The notes below the pieces were generated by a model. The model had not been told where the DNA came from and ran no database searches. It saw nothing but the letters and a program-made list of their open reading frames with translations. Of a DNA stretch of 64,000 nucleotides, positions 46,389-54,884 are shown one piece after another. How positions within the stretch are numbered: position 1 is the first letter of the stretch; the number at the start of each line of letters is the position of its first letter. Source of the stretch: Bacillota bacterium (lineage in GTDB: Bacteria > Bacillota > Clostridia > Acetivibrionales > DSM-1351); NCBI GenBank assembly GCA_023409265.1, contig JAEYHZ010000038.1:94364-158363 (forward strand), written 5' to 3'. A program made the position numbers and the translations under genes.

Positions 46389-47054
46389 TTAAAGCTGATT
46401 GTATACGCCAATTAAAAATTTGATTTTTATTCCTTCTTCAGAAAACATTATCTCATGCTCCGTCTGGACACTTTCAGTGAAGCCGCTGGCGTGCAAATCT
46501 TCTGTTGCATACTTTATTATAAACCCATTTTCTTCAAAATATTTAATAGATTCCCTAAAAAGTTCATCATTGTCAGTTTTAAACCAAATCTCAGATCCTA
46601 CTTTTAAAAAAGTTTTATATTTCACCAGCTGTTTTCCATGAGTAAGCCTTTTCTTTTTATAGGGTGACTTTGGCCATGGATTGCAGAAATTGATATATAT
46701 CTTCTCTATTTGATCTGTTGAAGCCAGCATATTATCTATCTGCTCAATATTTTGTGACATCAGTTTTACATTGTTTATTTCATTTATTCCTGCGGCAGCA
46801 AATTCTGCTTCTATCTTGCGCTTTGCAAGCGCAAGCACTTCACTTTTGAGATCTACCGCAATATAGTTTATATGTGGATTGGCAGCGGCTACTCTGGAAA
46901 TAAATCCGCCCTTTCCACAGCCCAGTTCCAGGTGCATGGGATTGCTGTTTCCAAAGAGCTCACGCCATTTGCCCTTCATTTCGGGCGGATTGTCAATATA
47001 AAAAGGACATGCTGCCAATTCAGGCCTTGCCCAGGGTTTCCTTCTAAGTCTCAC
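46389..47054 (-). CDS. trmB: tRNA (guanine-N7-)-methyltransferase
   Basis: Protein of 221 residues that makes m7G46 in tRNA with SAM. The conserved RLRRKPWARPEL N-terminus, SAM site LELGCGKGGF, AVDLK, and the tRNA-binding FCNPWPKSPYKKKRLTHG are all present, as are the C-terminal KTDND and TEHEI motifs. The start is GTG, 5 bases after AGGAGG; the longer frame to 47093 lacks a site. It is a housekeeping gene and appears monocistronic. Confidence 0.96.
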   Translation of the reverse strand: MRLRRKPWARPELAACPFYIDNPPEMKGKWRELFGNSNPMHLELGCGKGGFISRVAAANPHINYIAVDLKSEVLALAKRKIEAEFAAAGINEINNVKLMSQNIEQIDNMLASTDQIEKIYINFCNPWPKSPYKKKRLTHGKQLVKYKTFLKVGSEIWFKTDNDELFRESIKYFEENGFIIKYATEDLHASGFTESVQTEHEIMFSEEGIKIKFLIGVYNQL

Positions 47055-47271
47055 ATAAACCTCCTGTTTGCCGTAAATAATTACTATAACCAATAAGGCT
47101 GCTATAAATTATTCTTATCTTTTTGTAAAGTTTCTTTATTTTACATAGCCTAAAAGATATTTTACAGTTAGTCAGGTTTTGTGTCTACTATAATTTGTAC
47201 CCATAATAAGGCATAGGTTAACCAGAAAAGTTTTCGGCCGCAGAAAAATTTTCTTACATTAAATTCGTTTC

Positions 47272-47331
47272 AACGAGGCCAGGTTCCCTCAAAGTGTCCC
47301 CAAGGACATCCTGGACATATATGGCCTCGTT
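47272..47331. promoter_or_regulatory. Structured hairpin between trmB and uppP
   Basis: AACGAGGCCA and TGGCCTCGTT form a perfect 10-bp stem. The 40-base interior can also pair (CCAGG with CCTGG, GTGTCC with GGACAT). The stem is preceded by CGTTTCAACGA, shared with the hairpin at 34966. The 523-bp divergent gap between trmB and uppP holds no other feature I can support; a run of TTGTAAC-like motifs around 47360-47410 may contain the uppP promoter. Confidence 0.5.
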
Positions 47332-47577
47332 ATTATCAGACAAACCGTAAATATTAACCGTAAATTACTTTGTAACAGAATTACTTTATTGTAACTTGAC
47401 TTACAGCCGGCAGTTCTGTAACCTATATATAGAATATTTTTATATTAAGCCACATAAAGTTTTGTAACGCATCAGTTAAGAGAAAATTTTATTTAAACTT
47501 CACTTCTTATCCTGCTCATGATAAGAGCGTGTAAAAAAACTACTACTCCTGTGAGCGGAAAGGCTAATGGCATTTAT

Positions 47578-48432
47578 ATGGATTTTTTACTGTTTATACT
47601 GAAATCAATTGTACTTGGTATAGTAGAAGGAATTACTGAATTTTTACCCATATCGTCTACCGGGCATTTAAGAATTTTTGAAAACCTGCTGCATTTTGAA
47701 AGTACCACTCCTGCTTATGTGGATATGTATACATACGTTATTCAGCTTGGTGCAATTCTGGCGGTTGTTCTTCTCTACTGGCGTAAAATAAAAGAAACTA
47801 TAATTAACTTTATGCCTCAGAAGGTCGGCTACGAAAAGTCAGGCTTCAAGTTCTGGTTTATGATTGTCATTGCCTGTGTGCCGGGGGCTGTTTTAGGTAT
47901 ACTGTTTAATGACCTTGCGGATAAATACCTGTCAGGACCTTTTATAGTTGCAGCAGTGCTATTTGCAGGGGCAATTTGGATGATATATGCTGAAAACAGA
48001 TTCAGAAACAACAACCTGACCAAACAAAAGCTTAGCGTAACACCCAAGCAGGCTTTGATTGTCGGTGCCTTTCAGTGCCTTGCCATAATACCCGGAATGT
48101 CCCGTTCTGCTTCAACCATTATCGGTGGCTGGGTATCAGGACTTTCAACTGTGGTAGCTGCCGAGTTTTCCTTTTTTCTTGCCATACCGGTCATGTTCGG
48201 AATGAGTTTTCTGAAGCTGCTTAAGCTGTTCAAGGATGGCGGATTTGCCACGATAACGGGTACCGAAATAACAGCTCTAATAGTTGGGTTTGTAGTTGCA
48301 TTTTTAGTTGCTGTTGCAGTAATCAGCAAGTTTATAGCTTATCTGAAGAAGAAACCCATGAAGGGCTTTGCATATTACAGAATGATATTTGCTGTAGTTG
48401 TTATTGTTGCAGGTCTTCTGAAATTGTTTTAA
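47578..48432 (+). CDS. uppP: Undecaprenyl-diphosphatase (BacA/UppP)
   Basis: Membrane protein of 284 residues with eight hydrophobic segments. It dephosphorylates undecaprenyl-PP to recycle the cell-wall lipid carrier and confers bacitracin tolerance. Both signature regions are intact: EGITEFLPISSTGHL and PGMSRSASTIIGG. I place the start at the ATG at 47578 because this gives the family N-terminus; the only purine-rich site (GGAAAGG) is 14 bases away, and the frame is open to 47518, so the start is uncertain. Confidence 0.93.
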   Translation: MDFLLFILKSIVLGIVEGITEFLPISSTGHLRIFENLLHFESTTPAYVDMYTYVIQLGAILAVVLLYWRKIKETIINFMPQKVGYEKSGFKFWFMIVIACVPGAVLGILFNDLADKYLSGPFIVAAVLFAGAIWMIYAENRFRNNNLTKQKLSVTPKQALIVGAFQCLAIIPGMSRSASTIIGGWVSGLSTVVAAEFSFFLAIPVMFGMSFLKLLKLFKDGGFATITGTEITALIVGFVVAFLVAVAVISKFIAYLKKKPMKGFAYYRMIFAVVVIVAGLLKLF

Positions 48433-48522
48433 TAGAAACGTGTATCTTACATGCTAAAATTAGTAACTTTAAAAGGTAATGGAGTATCACAAAACTACTT
48501 TAAAAGTAGGGAGAGATATAAT

Positions 48523-48858
48523 TTGAAAATTTCAAAAAATTCCATTGCAACAATTATTTTTATTGCATTTCTGATAATATGTTACTTTATTTATCAAAAT
48601 ATTAATTTTAAAAGTGAAAATAGTGAAATTCTATTTTGGATTATTGTAATTAGTTTTTTACTACTTGTAGATTTATTTGATACGATTAAAAAAATTATAA
48701 AAAAGAAAAATGATTTCATAAATATAATTAAACTTACTATAACAATATTAAATATTGTTATTTTTACCTATTCTATCATAACAAGAGATTTTCAAAAATA
48801 TATATTATTTATTTTAATGGCCATACAGTATTCTTTAACATTAATATCAAAAAAATAA
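48523..48858 (+). CDS. Small hypothetical membrane protein
   Basis: Protein of 111 residues with four hydrophobic stretches (ATIIFIAFLIICYFIY, ILFWIIVISFLLLVDL, ITILNIVIFTYSII, YILFILMAIQYSLTLI) joined by short Lys-rich loops. I start it at the TTG at 48523, 7 bases after GGGAGAG; the frame is open to 48451. The composition is strikingly AT-rich (Ile, Lys, Asn, Phe) compared with the neighbours, which may mark a recent arrival. I do not recognise a family. Confidence 0.6.
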   Translation: MKISKNSIATIIFIAFLIICYFIYQNINFKSENSEILFWIIVISFLLLVDLFDTIKKIIKKKNDFINIIKLTITILNIVIFTYSIITRDFQKYILFILMAIQYSLTLISKK

Positions 48859-48882
48859 AGCTGTTTTGCGAATGTAAACAAA

Positions 48883-48923
48883 GCCACTGCACAGTGATAA
48901 AATTTATTCATTGTAAAGTGGCC
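48883..48923 (-). terminator. Hairpin at the 3' end of the SDR gene
   Basis: GCCACT and AGTGGC pair, with an inner CAGTGATAAA/TTTATTCATTG stem; on the minus strand TTTGTTT follows. It overlaps the SDR stop codon and lies 25 bp past the convergent membrane-protein gene. Confidence 0.55.
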
Positions 48924-49768
48924 TCTAATTTTTCACCTGTTATCTTTTCGCTTAATTCAAAAAGTCTTTTTGCCATTTCCTCATCCTGTGAAGCTTTTGA
49001 GGATCTGGCTTTTTTGCATTTATAGAAGTATTCACCCGTCACCTCTTTGACAGATGGGTCCAGGGCTAAAAACAATGCTGTTCCCGCTCCCTGCTCGGGA
49101 GTCTGGAAAAATGGTCTCAATAAACCGGTTATTGTCTTTCCAAATCCGTTATTCCGATCCACACCCATTGAGGTGGCAACTGCTCCGGGGTGGGCACAGT
49201 TAACGGTTATTCCTGTTCCTGCCAGTCTCTTTGCAAGCTCCCTTGTAAAAAGAAGATTAGCCAGCTTTGCTTGGCCGTAAGCAGTAACAACATTATAGCC
49301 CTTTGTCAAATTGTAATCCTCAAAGTGAATCCGTCCGGCCTTATGTGCGCCTGAACCGACAACTACAATTCTGGCACCGGCATGTCTCGGGATAATATCA
49401 ATCAGCCGCATAGTCAGAAGAAAATGCCCGATATGATTGACACCAAACTGAAGCTCGAGACCATCCCTGGTCTCTCTCCTGTCAAGAGTGATAACTCCGG
49501 CGTTATTGACCAAAATATCCAGGCGGCTGAACTTCTCTTTAAATTCGCCGGTAAACCGCCTTATATCACTCATATCTCCCAGGTCACACAGCATAAGCTC
49601 AACTTTCCTTGAATTATCCTGATCCAGAACTTCCTTATAGGCCGCCTCGCCTCTGGATTTATCCCTGCAAAGCATAACCACTCTGGCACCGGTATCTGCA
49701 AGCTTTGCAGCTGTAGCCTTACCCATACCGGAATTGGCACCTGTTACAAGTACAATCTTCTCACTCAT
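48908..49768 (-). CDS. SDR family oxidoreductase (retinol-dehydrogenase-like)
   Basis: Protein of 286 residues: cofactor motif TGANSGMGKATA, CRDKSRGE (Arg after the second strand suggests NADP), NNAGV, catalytic Ser in VVGSGAHKAG and Tyr-Lys in YGQAKLAN. The length and the HFLLTMRLID segment match the RDH/WWOX-like branch of the SDRs. GGGG lies 6 bases before the ATG. The substrate is unknown. The start codon overlaps the end of the open frame that runs through the 30-bp repeat array upstream. Confidence 0.93.
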   Translation of the reverse strand: MSEKIVLVTGANSGMGKATAAKLADTGARVVMLCRDKSRGEAAYKEVLDQDNSRKVELMLCDLGDMSDIRRFTGEFKEKFSRLDILVNNAGVITLDRRETRDGLELQFGVNHIGHFLLTMRLIDIIPRHAGARIVVVGSGAHKAGRIHFEDYNLTKGYNVVTAYGQAKLANLLFTRELAKRLAGTGITVNCAHPGAVATSMGVDRNNGFGKTITGLLRPFFQTPEQGAGTALFLALDPSVKEVTGEYFYKCKKARSSKASQDEEMAKRLFELSEKITGEKLEATLQ

Positions 49769-49790
49769 ATGCTACCCCTAAATTGTCAAT

Positions 49791-50027
49791 ATCTTGATTA
49801 CCGATATCTAAATCATTAATATCTTGATTACCTATATCTAAATCATTAATATCTTGATTACCTATATCTAAATCATTAATATCTTGATTACTGATATCTA
49901 AATCATTAATATCTTGATTACTGATATCTAAATCATTAATATCTTGATTACTGATATCTAAATCATTAATATCTTGATTACTGATATCTATATCATTAAT
50001 TTCTAAGATAATGATATCCAAATCATA
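49791..50027 (-). repeat. 30-bp minisatellite (7 near-perfect plus 1 decayed unit)
   Basis: Seven copies of a 30-bp unit (ATCTTGATTA, C(C/T)(G/T)ATATCTA, AATCATTAAT) run to 50000, then a degenerate eighth to 50027. Because 30 is a multiple of three the minus strand stays open (49761-50021), reading repeats of NQDINDLDIS, an (x-D-I/L-x-x) pattern like pentapeptide-repeat proteins. The frame has no ATG and no ribosome site, and stops inside the start of the SDR gene, so I list it as a repeat and not as a gene. Confidence 0.85.
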
Positions 50028-50139
50028 AACTGAAGTATTGATAACTTAATTATAATTCATTTTCCTTTTAATACAAAGCTATACAACAATAAAATCCGTT
50101 TCAGGCGGCTCACTCATCAAAGGAACCAAGAAACCACCC

Positions 50140-53094
50140 CTACCACTTAAACCCTTTGGGTTCTACCGGCTCCAGGTTGCCTCCTCCGGGTTCGGGACTG
50201 TTCTGAGTAATTTTTGATACAGTTTTGTTATCCAGGTTATAAACAAAATTACCGCTTTGTCTGTTGTACCTGTTATCGGTCCATTGATAGAACAGCAATA
50301 CTTTTCTGCTGTCGGGCGACCACTGACAGAACTGGATATACGGGTCGGGCCTGTTTTCAATTAATTCATAGGAGAATTTTGTCCCTAGCGTCTTAAGCTT
50401 CTGAAAGCTTGCAGCTCCATCTTCCAGCATACTTACAGAAGTTTTTTTCTCAACGTCTATGAGGGTTGTATCCATCCATATCCTTGCAAGGCGGGTAACA
50501 CACAGCTTTCTGCTGTCGGGTGACCAGCTGTATCCAAATTCCTGTGCAAGAAGCTCGTACTTCTTGCTTAGCCGGTTTTTTCTTATGTCATATATAAGTA
50601 CATAAGAACTGCCGTTATAGTCCCATTTGTGTGAAACTGCAGCATACCTTCGGTCCGGCGAGACCGAACCGGTATCAAAAAACTTTTCACCGGCCTTGTT
50701 TATGTATGTATCGGGAATGTAATCCTCCAATTCGGCTGTATTACTATTCCACTTCAGATAAAATACCTTGTTCCAGCCCGAGACCACATTCTCTGTAAAT
50801 ACAGGTTCCTGAACAGCTACAATACCGTTTTGCATAAGTTCAAACCTGAACCTTCCGTTGGAATTGATTAAGCTGCCCTGTGGAAGCCGATTTTCCCAAT
50901 TATCCCCCAGGCTCAACAGCTCAAGGCTGCCGCTGCTGGAGCCCTGATATGTAGTCGTACCTGAATATAACAAATAGACCTTATCTCTTCGGTCCGTTAA
51001 AAGAGCGAACTGTGCCTCATCCGTCACAAAAGCTTTCTGCGAAAGTCGATTCAGTGTATTCCTGTCAAATATTGCAGCAACCGAGTAATCAAGACCTCCG
51101 GCATGGGGCATTTCCAGGAATTTAAAAATAACAAGCAATTCTTTTTTTCCTGCTCCTGAAAAGCTTCCTTCAAAGATTGTACCGATTTTAATATTGTCAG
51201 GCGATTTATCATATACATATTTAGCTGACTCATCTGTTTTATCCAGCCTGTCTATCAGGTCAATACTATTTACACTGCTTCCATCCTTTAAGAGGAATTT
51301 TTCGTTATTTCCCATCTTTTTATTGTTTTCGTTATCCTGACTACTGCCATTTGGAGTAACCAATATAAATTGCCTGCCTTCCCACCTGTAAGTTTTATCA
51401 ATATATTCACCCTTATCCATGTCGTATACGGTTACTTTTATTCCGTTTTCGCTGACCTTTGTAAACCGGGTTGAATAAAGCTCCTCAAATTCACTGCACA
51501 TAATACCATCAGGGCTATTCTCAACAAGCAGCTTTTTTATCTTTCCGCTATCCTCTATGGTAAATATATTGAACACCTGGAAATTGCTCCCGTAATACTG
51601 TCCTACTGTGAAATCATATCTCCCGTCACCATTGTAGTCATCGAAAAATATATTGAATTTCCCTCTGAAAATAAGAGTTTCGGTGAAATATTGCGTCATA
51701 TCTGTTGTACTGAGCAGGTTACCATTTAAATCATAAACTTTTCCCACAAGATTTCCTTCATAATAATCCGATCCGTAAGGGCCTGGGTCTCCGTGCGTTA
51801 TATGGTTTCCCACAGTCATCAGTAATTTTAATTTGAATTCCCTGTTACCCTGCCTGACTTCGGATGTTGAAAGGGTAAAAGGTACATCGGAGGAGGAGGA
51901 TATATTTGCTGCTCCTGCATCAGCTACGGTTTCTATTGACTTTAACGGGTTGGTCAGGAGCAGTACCGAAGCTGCTGCTATAAACAAAACTACTACGATT
52001 CCCACCCAAAATGCAGGTCTTTTATAGCTCATTATACCTTTAACCCTGGATTTTATATTACTTTCTCCAAAGGCCAGAAGCCCATTTCCGAAGGAGTGAT
52101 TTTGCCTGGCGGCCATATTTATCAGGGAAGACGCATACTCCGCACGTACATCCCCCTTGCTCACACGTATTACTTTTTCATCGCAGGCCATCTCCATATC
52201 CTTGTGAAATAATCTGCTGGAAAGCCATATTACAGGGTTAAACCAATGTACGCAGAGTAACAGTAATGAAAGTGGTTTTATCAGGTAGTCAAGCCTCTTG
52301 ATATGTACCAATTCATGAATTATGATGTATTTTCTGAAAGAATAACCATCCACTTTATTAAGGGAATCTTCATTAAAGGAATCCGCAGCATTTACATCAG
52401 CTGCAAGGCTGTTGGCTGAATTCATAAAACGGGGATCTACCAGGCGGGCCGGAAGAATAATTCTGGGTTTAATTAAACCAATAACAGCTGGAGTATCAAT
52501 AACCTCCGAGGAGAAAATTTGTATTTTCCTGTTGACACCCAGAACTTTTTTACATTCCTCAAGGAGCTCTCGGTCCTTGACTAATACGGCTGTCTTAAAT
52601 TTTTGTGCTGTTTTTACATAGGAATATACTAAATAGGATAGCATTAAAAGCATTCCTGCAAGCCATAAAATTCTGAGGCTGAAATAAACAACTTCTTTCG
52701 TATTAAATTCATTTGTTTCCTTTACATCAACTGCTGTCTTTTTGCCTAAATCCTTATAAGGTTCAACAGAGCTTTCTTTTCTCAGTTGAGTATCAGGAAT
52801 ATTCTCCACAGGCAAATCAATCACAGCTGCACTTGTGGGAATATAGCTTATAGTGACAATCTTTTGGTCAGGGGTGATATTTGCATTATTCACCGGCATT
52901 ATATTAAAGAGACTGACAGCCGAGGGGAACGAAAAGGGGACCAGCAGCCGCAGCAGAACAACAACCCAGATTGCATAGCTGAATGACTTGGGCAGGTATT
53001 TACCTGACATTGCTCTAAGCAATATAACGACTAAAGCTGCAATTGATGCTGTGATACTCATATTGATGACAGTTATAAAAATATTTTCAAGCAT
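50140..53094 (-). CDS. BlaR1/MecR1-like M56 membrane peptidase fused to a beta-propeller-like region
   Basis: Protein of 984 residues. Residues 1-330 carry the M56 domain: membrane segments near 5-27, 35-55 and 135-160, zinc motif HELVH at 260-264 and the downstream EMACDEKVI. A membrane segment near 375 (FWVGIVVVLFIAAASVLLL) leads to a long extracytoplasmic part. Instead of the penicillin-binding sensor of BlaR1, the C-terminus has TolB/WD-like strands (YSWSPDSRKLCVTRLARI, CQWSPDSRKVLLFYQW). It may sense an envelope signal and trigger cleavage of the adjacent BlaI-like repressor. GGAGG precedes the ATG at 53094. Confidence 0.9.
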   Translation of the reverse strand: MLENIFITVINMSITASIAALVVILLRAMSGKYLPKSFSYAIWVVVLLRLLVPFSFPSAVSLFNIMPVNNANITPDQKIVTISYIPTSAAVIDLPVENIPDTQLRKESSVEPYKDLGKKTAVDVKETNEFNTKEVVYFSLRILWLAGMLLMLSYLVYSYVKTAQKFKTAVLVKDRELLEECKKVLGVNRKIQIFSSEVIDTPAVIGLIKPRIILPARLVDPRFMNSANSLAADVNAADSFNEDSLNKVDGYSFRKYIIIHELVHIKRLDYLIKPLSLLLLCVHWFNPVIWLSSRLFHKDMEMACDEKVIRVSKGDVRAEYASSLINMAARQNHSFGNGLLAFGESNIKSRVKGIMSYKRPAFWVGIVVVLFIAAASVLLLTNPLKSIETVADAGAANISSSSDVPFTLSTSEVRQGNREFKLKLLMTVGNHITHGDPGPYGSDYYEGNLVGKVYDLNGNLLSTTDMTQYFTETLIFRGKFNIFFDDYNGDGRYDFTVGQYYGSNFQVFNIFTIEDSGKIKKLLVENSPDGIMCSEFEELYSTRFTKVSENGIKVTVYDMDKGEYIDKTYRWEGRQFILVTPNGSSQDNENNKKMGNNEKFLLKDGSSVNSIDLIDRLDKTDESAKYVYDKSPDNIKIGTIFEGSFSGAGKKELLVIFKFLEMPHAGGLDYSVAAIFDRNTLNRLSQKAFVTDEAQFALLTDRRDKVYLLYSGTTTYQGSSSGSLELLSLGDNWENRLPQGSLINSNGRFRFELMQNGIVAVQEPVFTENVVSGWNKVFYLKWNSNTAELEDYIPDTYINKAGEKFFDTGSVSPDRRYAAVSHKWDYNGSSYVLIYDIRKNRLSKKYELLAQEFGYSWSPDSRKLCVTRLARIWMDTTLIDVEKKTSVSMLEDGAASFQKLKTLGTKFSYELIENRPDPYIQFCQWSPDSRKVLLFYQWTDNRYNRQSGNFVYNLDNKTVSKITQNSPEPGGGNLEPVEPKGFKW

Positions 53095-53136
53095 AATATC
53101 CTCCACGAACTTTTGATGTAATTAAATTGCTGCCTG

Positions 53137-53511
53137 TTACTCTTTATGCTTGCTTGAATAATTGTCAACTATTTTTCTGAGCTCATCGATCTCTTCGGCA
53201 CCCAGTTTTTCTTTTTGGAGAAACGTAGCCAAAAATAGCTTTATCGATCCATCATAAACCTTCTCAATATGCTCTTCGCTTTCTGCTCTCATGACCTGTT
53301 CTCTGGTGACAAGAGCTGAAACCAAAGTATTTTCGTTTACCAGCACTCCTCTTTCAGCCAGCCTTCTCAAAACAGTGTATGTAGTTGATTTTTTCCATCC
53401 CAGTTCGCTGTATGCAAGTTTGGCAAGCTGGGTACTTGTTACAGGGGAATTTTCCCATATAATACTCATAAATCTATATTCAGCATCAAAAACCTTGATT
53501 TTTTCAGACAT
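53137..53511 (-). CDS. BlaI/MecI family transcriptional repressor
   Basis: Protein of 124 residues with the Penicillinase_R winged helix: VFDAEYRFMSIIWENSPVTS, LGWKKSTTYTVLRRLAERGV and a C-terminal dimerisation helix pair (IKLFLATFLQKEKLGAEEID). GGAGG precedes the ATG. It begins the operon with the M56 protein (42 bp apart), the usual BlaI-BlaR1 order. Two dyads in its promoter are probable operators, implying self-repression relieved by the peptidase. No beta-lactamase gene is adjacent. Confidence 0.95.
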   Translation of the reverse strand: MSEKIKVFDAEYRFMSIIWENSPVTSTQLAKLAYSELGWKKSTTYTVLRRLAERGVLVNENTLVSALVTREQVMRAESEEHIEKVYDGSIKLFLATFLQKEKLGAEEIDELRKIVDNYSSKHKE

Positions 53512-53570
53512 CTTTCCTCCACAAAATCCGCTTAATTACTAACGGCATTATAAAATGTTGCTGCAAATAA

Positions 53571-53624
53571 GTTTAATCCATTAAACCTCAATAACAGTTT
53601 AATGGATTAAACCTCAAAAGTCAA
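53571..53624 (-). promoter_or_regulatory. blaI-like promoter with twin operators
   Basis: On the minus strand TTGACT (53624-53619), a 17-base spacer and TAAACT (53601-53596) form a sigma-A promoter. GTTTAAT-CC/GG-ATTAAAC occurs twice in mirror orientation, at 53597-53612 (over the spacer and -10) and 53571-53586 (downstream), separated by 10 bases. Each arm is itself a 7-2-7 dyad, a good fit for paired BlaI-type dimers. Confidence 0.75.
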
Positions 53625-53719
53625 AGGAAAATAAAAAAGGATAGCTCCCTATAAAAAAGGATCCATCCCTCTCCTCCTGACTCTGTTATAAAAAATTTCC
53701 GGGCCAGTTTTGTACTATA

Positions 53720-54493
53720 TTACACACAGGTGTAGCCACCGTCAACCGGGAGAATTACTCCGGTTACATAGGAGGATAAGTTAGATGACAAATATACCAC
53801 GGTGGAATCCAGTTCACCTTCATTGCCATACCTTCCCACAGGAACACTTGCTTTCATATAATTGGTGAATGACTCGGTATTCAATGTATCAACTGTAAGT
53901 TCTGTTGCGAAGTAACCCGGGCAAATGGCATTAACAGTAATATTATGTTTCGCCCATTCGGCAGCAAGAGCTCTGGTCAGATTGACAACCCCGCCCTTTG
54001 CTGCATGATAAGCGGCTGTTGGCAATGCCATATTTCCAACCATTCCATACATGGATGCGATATTTATTATACGTCCGTATTTATTTTCTATCATAAGTTT
54101 TCCAAATTCTCTTGCCACCTTGAATACGCCATCCAAATCAACCTGGATAGTATGGCTCCAAGCTTCGTCAGAGGTTTCCTCTGCCGGTCCCACGCCTCCG
54201 GAGCCCGCATTGTTAACCAGTATATCGGCCTTTCCGTACTCAGCTTTTATAGCAGCTGCTGCTGCAACTATTGAAGCTGTATCGCTAACGTCACATTGAA
54301 TTGAAATACATTTTACGCCCAGCTCCCTTATCTCGCCAGCTACCTTGTCAAGCTTCTCCTTACGTCTTGCTAATATGGCAATATCTGCACCCTGTAATGC
54401 AAGAGCCTTGGCCATTTGTACACCCAACCCTGATGATGCGCCTGTTACAACTGCAACCTTTCCTTTTAAATCAAACAAATCTTTTGTGCTCAT
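53720..54493 (-). CDS. SDR family oxidoreductase (FabG/gluconate dehydrogenase-like)
   Basis: Protein of 257 residues, classical SDR: TGASSGLG, NNAGSGG, catalytic Ser in NIASMYG, YHAAKGG and the end VTGVILPVDGGYT. The opening FDLKGKVAVVTGASSGLG and the layout resemble gluconate 5-dehydrogenase and 3-oxoacyl-ACP reductase. GGAGG lies 6 bases before the ATG. It is monocistronic; the substrate is not deducible. Confidence 0.93.
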   Translation of the reverse strand: MSTKDLFDLKGKVAVVTGASSGLGVQMAKALALQGADIAILARRKEKLDKVAGEIRELGVKCISIQCDVSDTASIVAAAAAIKAEYGKADILVNNAGSGGVGPAEETSDEAWSHTIQVDLDGVFKVAREFGKLMIENKYGRIINIASMYGMVGNMALPTAAYHAAKGGVVNLTRALAAEWAKHNITVNAICPGYFATELTVDTLNTESFTNYMKASVPVGRYGNEGELDSTVVYLSSNLSSYVTGVILPVDGGYTCV

Positions 54494-54597
54494 ACACTAC
54501 CTCCATATAATATATAGTATCTTTCAGTTATATAGTATATATACCAACATTGTTATCTTTTTAACATAAATAAAAATTATTCATATTCATAATGAAA

Positions 54598-54620
54598 GAC
54601 AGGAATAGAAAACTCCTGTC
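54598..54620 (-). terminator. Terminator of the 45-residue protein gene
   Basis: On the minus strand GACAGGA and TCCTGTC pair around an 8-9 base loop and are followed by TTTCATT, about 35 bp past the stop codon. Confidence 0.6.
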
Positions 54621-54654
54621 CCATTTTTAACTTATCCGGCATATTGACATGTAT

Positions 54655-54792
54655 TCATTCCTCTGCCGGAGTCTCTTTTCCGAACTTGGCCCTGGCACTT
54701 TCTGCCTGGGGGTCATGCTTGATATTTTTTGATGGGAATGCTCCATCCTGCCTCTTGTCCTTCGTTTTCTTGCTTCTCTTATCGTTTGGCAC
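54655..54792 (-). CDS. Small basic conserved clostridial protein (45 aa)
   Basis: A GTG start with GGAG 6 bases upstream opens a 45-codon frame reading MPNDKRSKKTKDKRQDGAF, then PSKNIKHDPQAESARAKFGK, ending ETPAEE. It is hydrophilic and basic with no membrane segment. The PSKNIKHDPQAESARAKFG part matches what I recall of a small clostridial family annotated as CPC_1213-like; function unknown, possibly sporulation-linked. A terminator follows. A longer open frame in another register over the same DNA lacks a ribosome site. Confidence 0.72.
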   Translation of the reverse strand: MPNDKRSKKTKDKRQDGAFPSKNIKHDPQAESARAKFGKETPAEE

Positions 54793-54884
54793 TTTGTCTC
54801 CATTTCCGGCATCCAGTACTCAATCAACCCTGGTGGGTAACGAGTACCAAGCCTATAAAAATTTCTTAATAACTTTAATCTTTA

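Noticed and set aside
47518..47577. Longer start for uppP
   Set aside because: The extra 20 residues are hydrophilic and absent from the family N-terminus, though the ribosome site of the shorter start is also weak.
49791..50027. CRISPR-like array of 30-bp repeats
   Set aside because: The units are directly contiguous with no unique spacers and no cas genes nearby; it is a minisatellite.
54627..54827. 66-codon minus-strand frame over the small protein gene
   Set aside because: It is in another register, has no ribosome site and an unlikely composition; the 45-codon frame with GGAG and GTG fits better.
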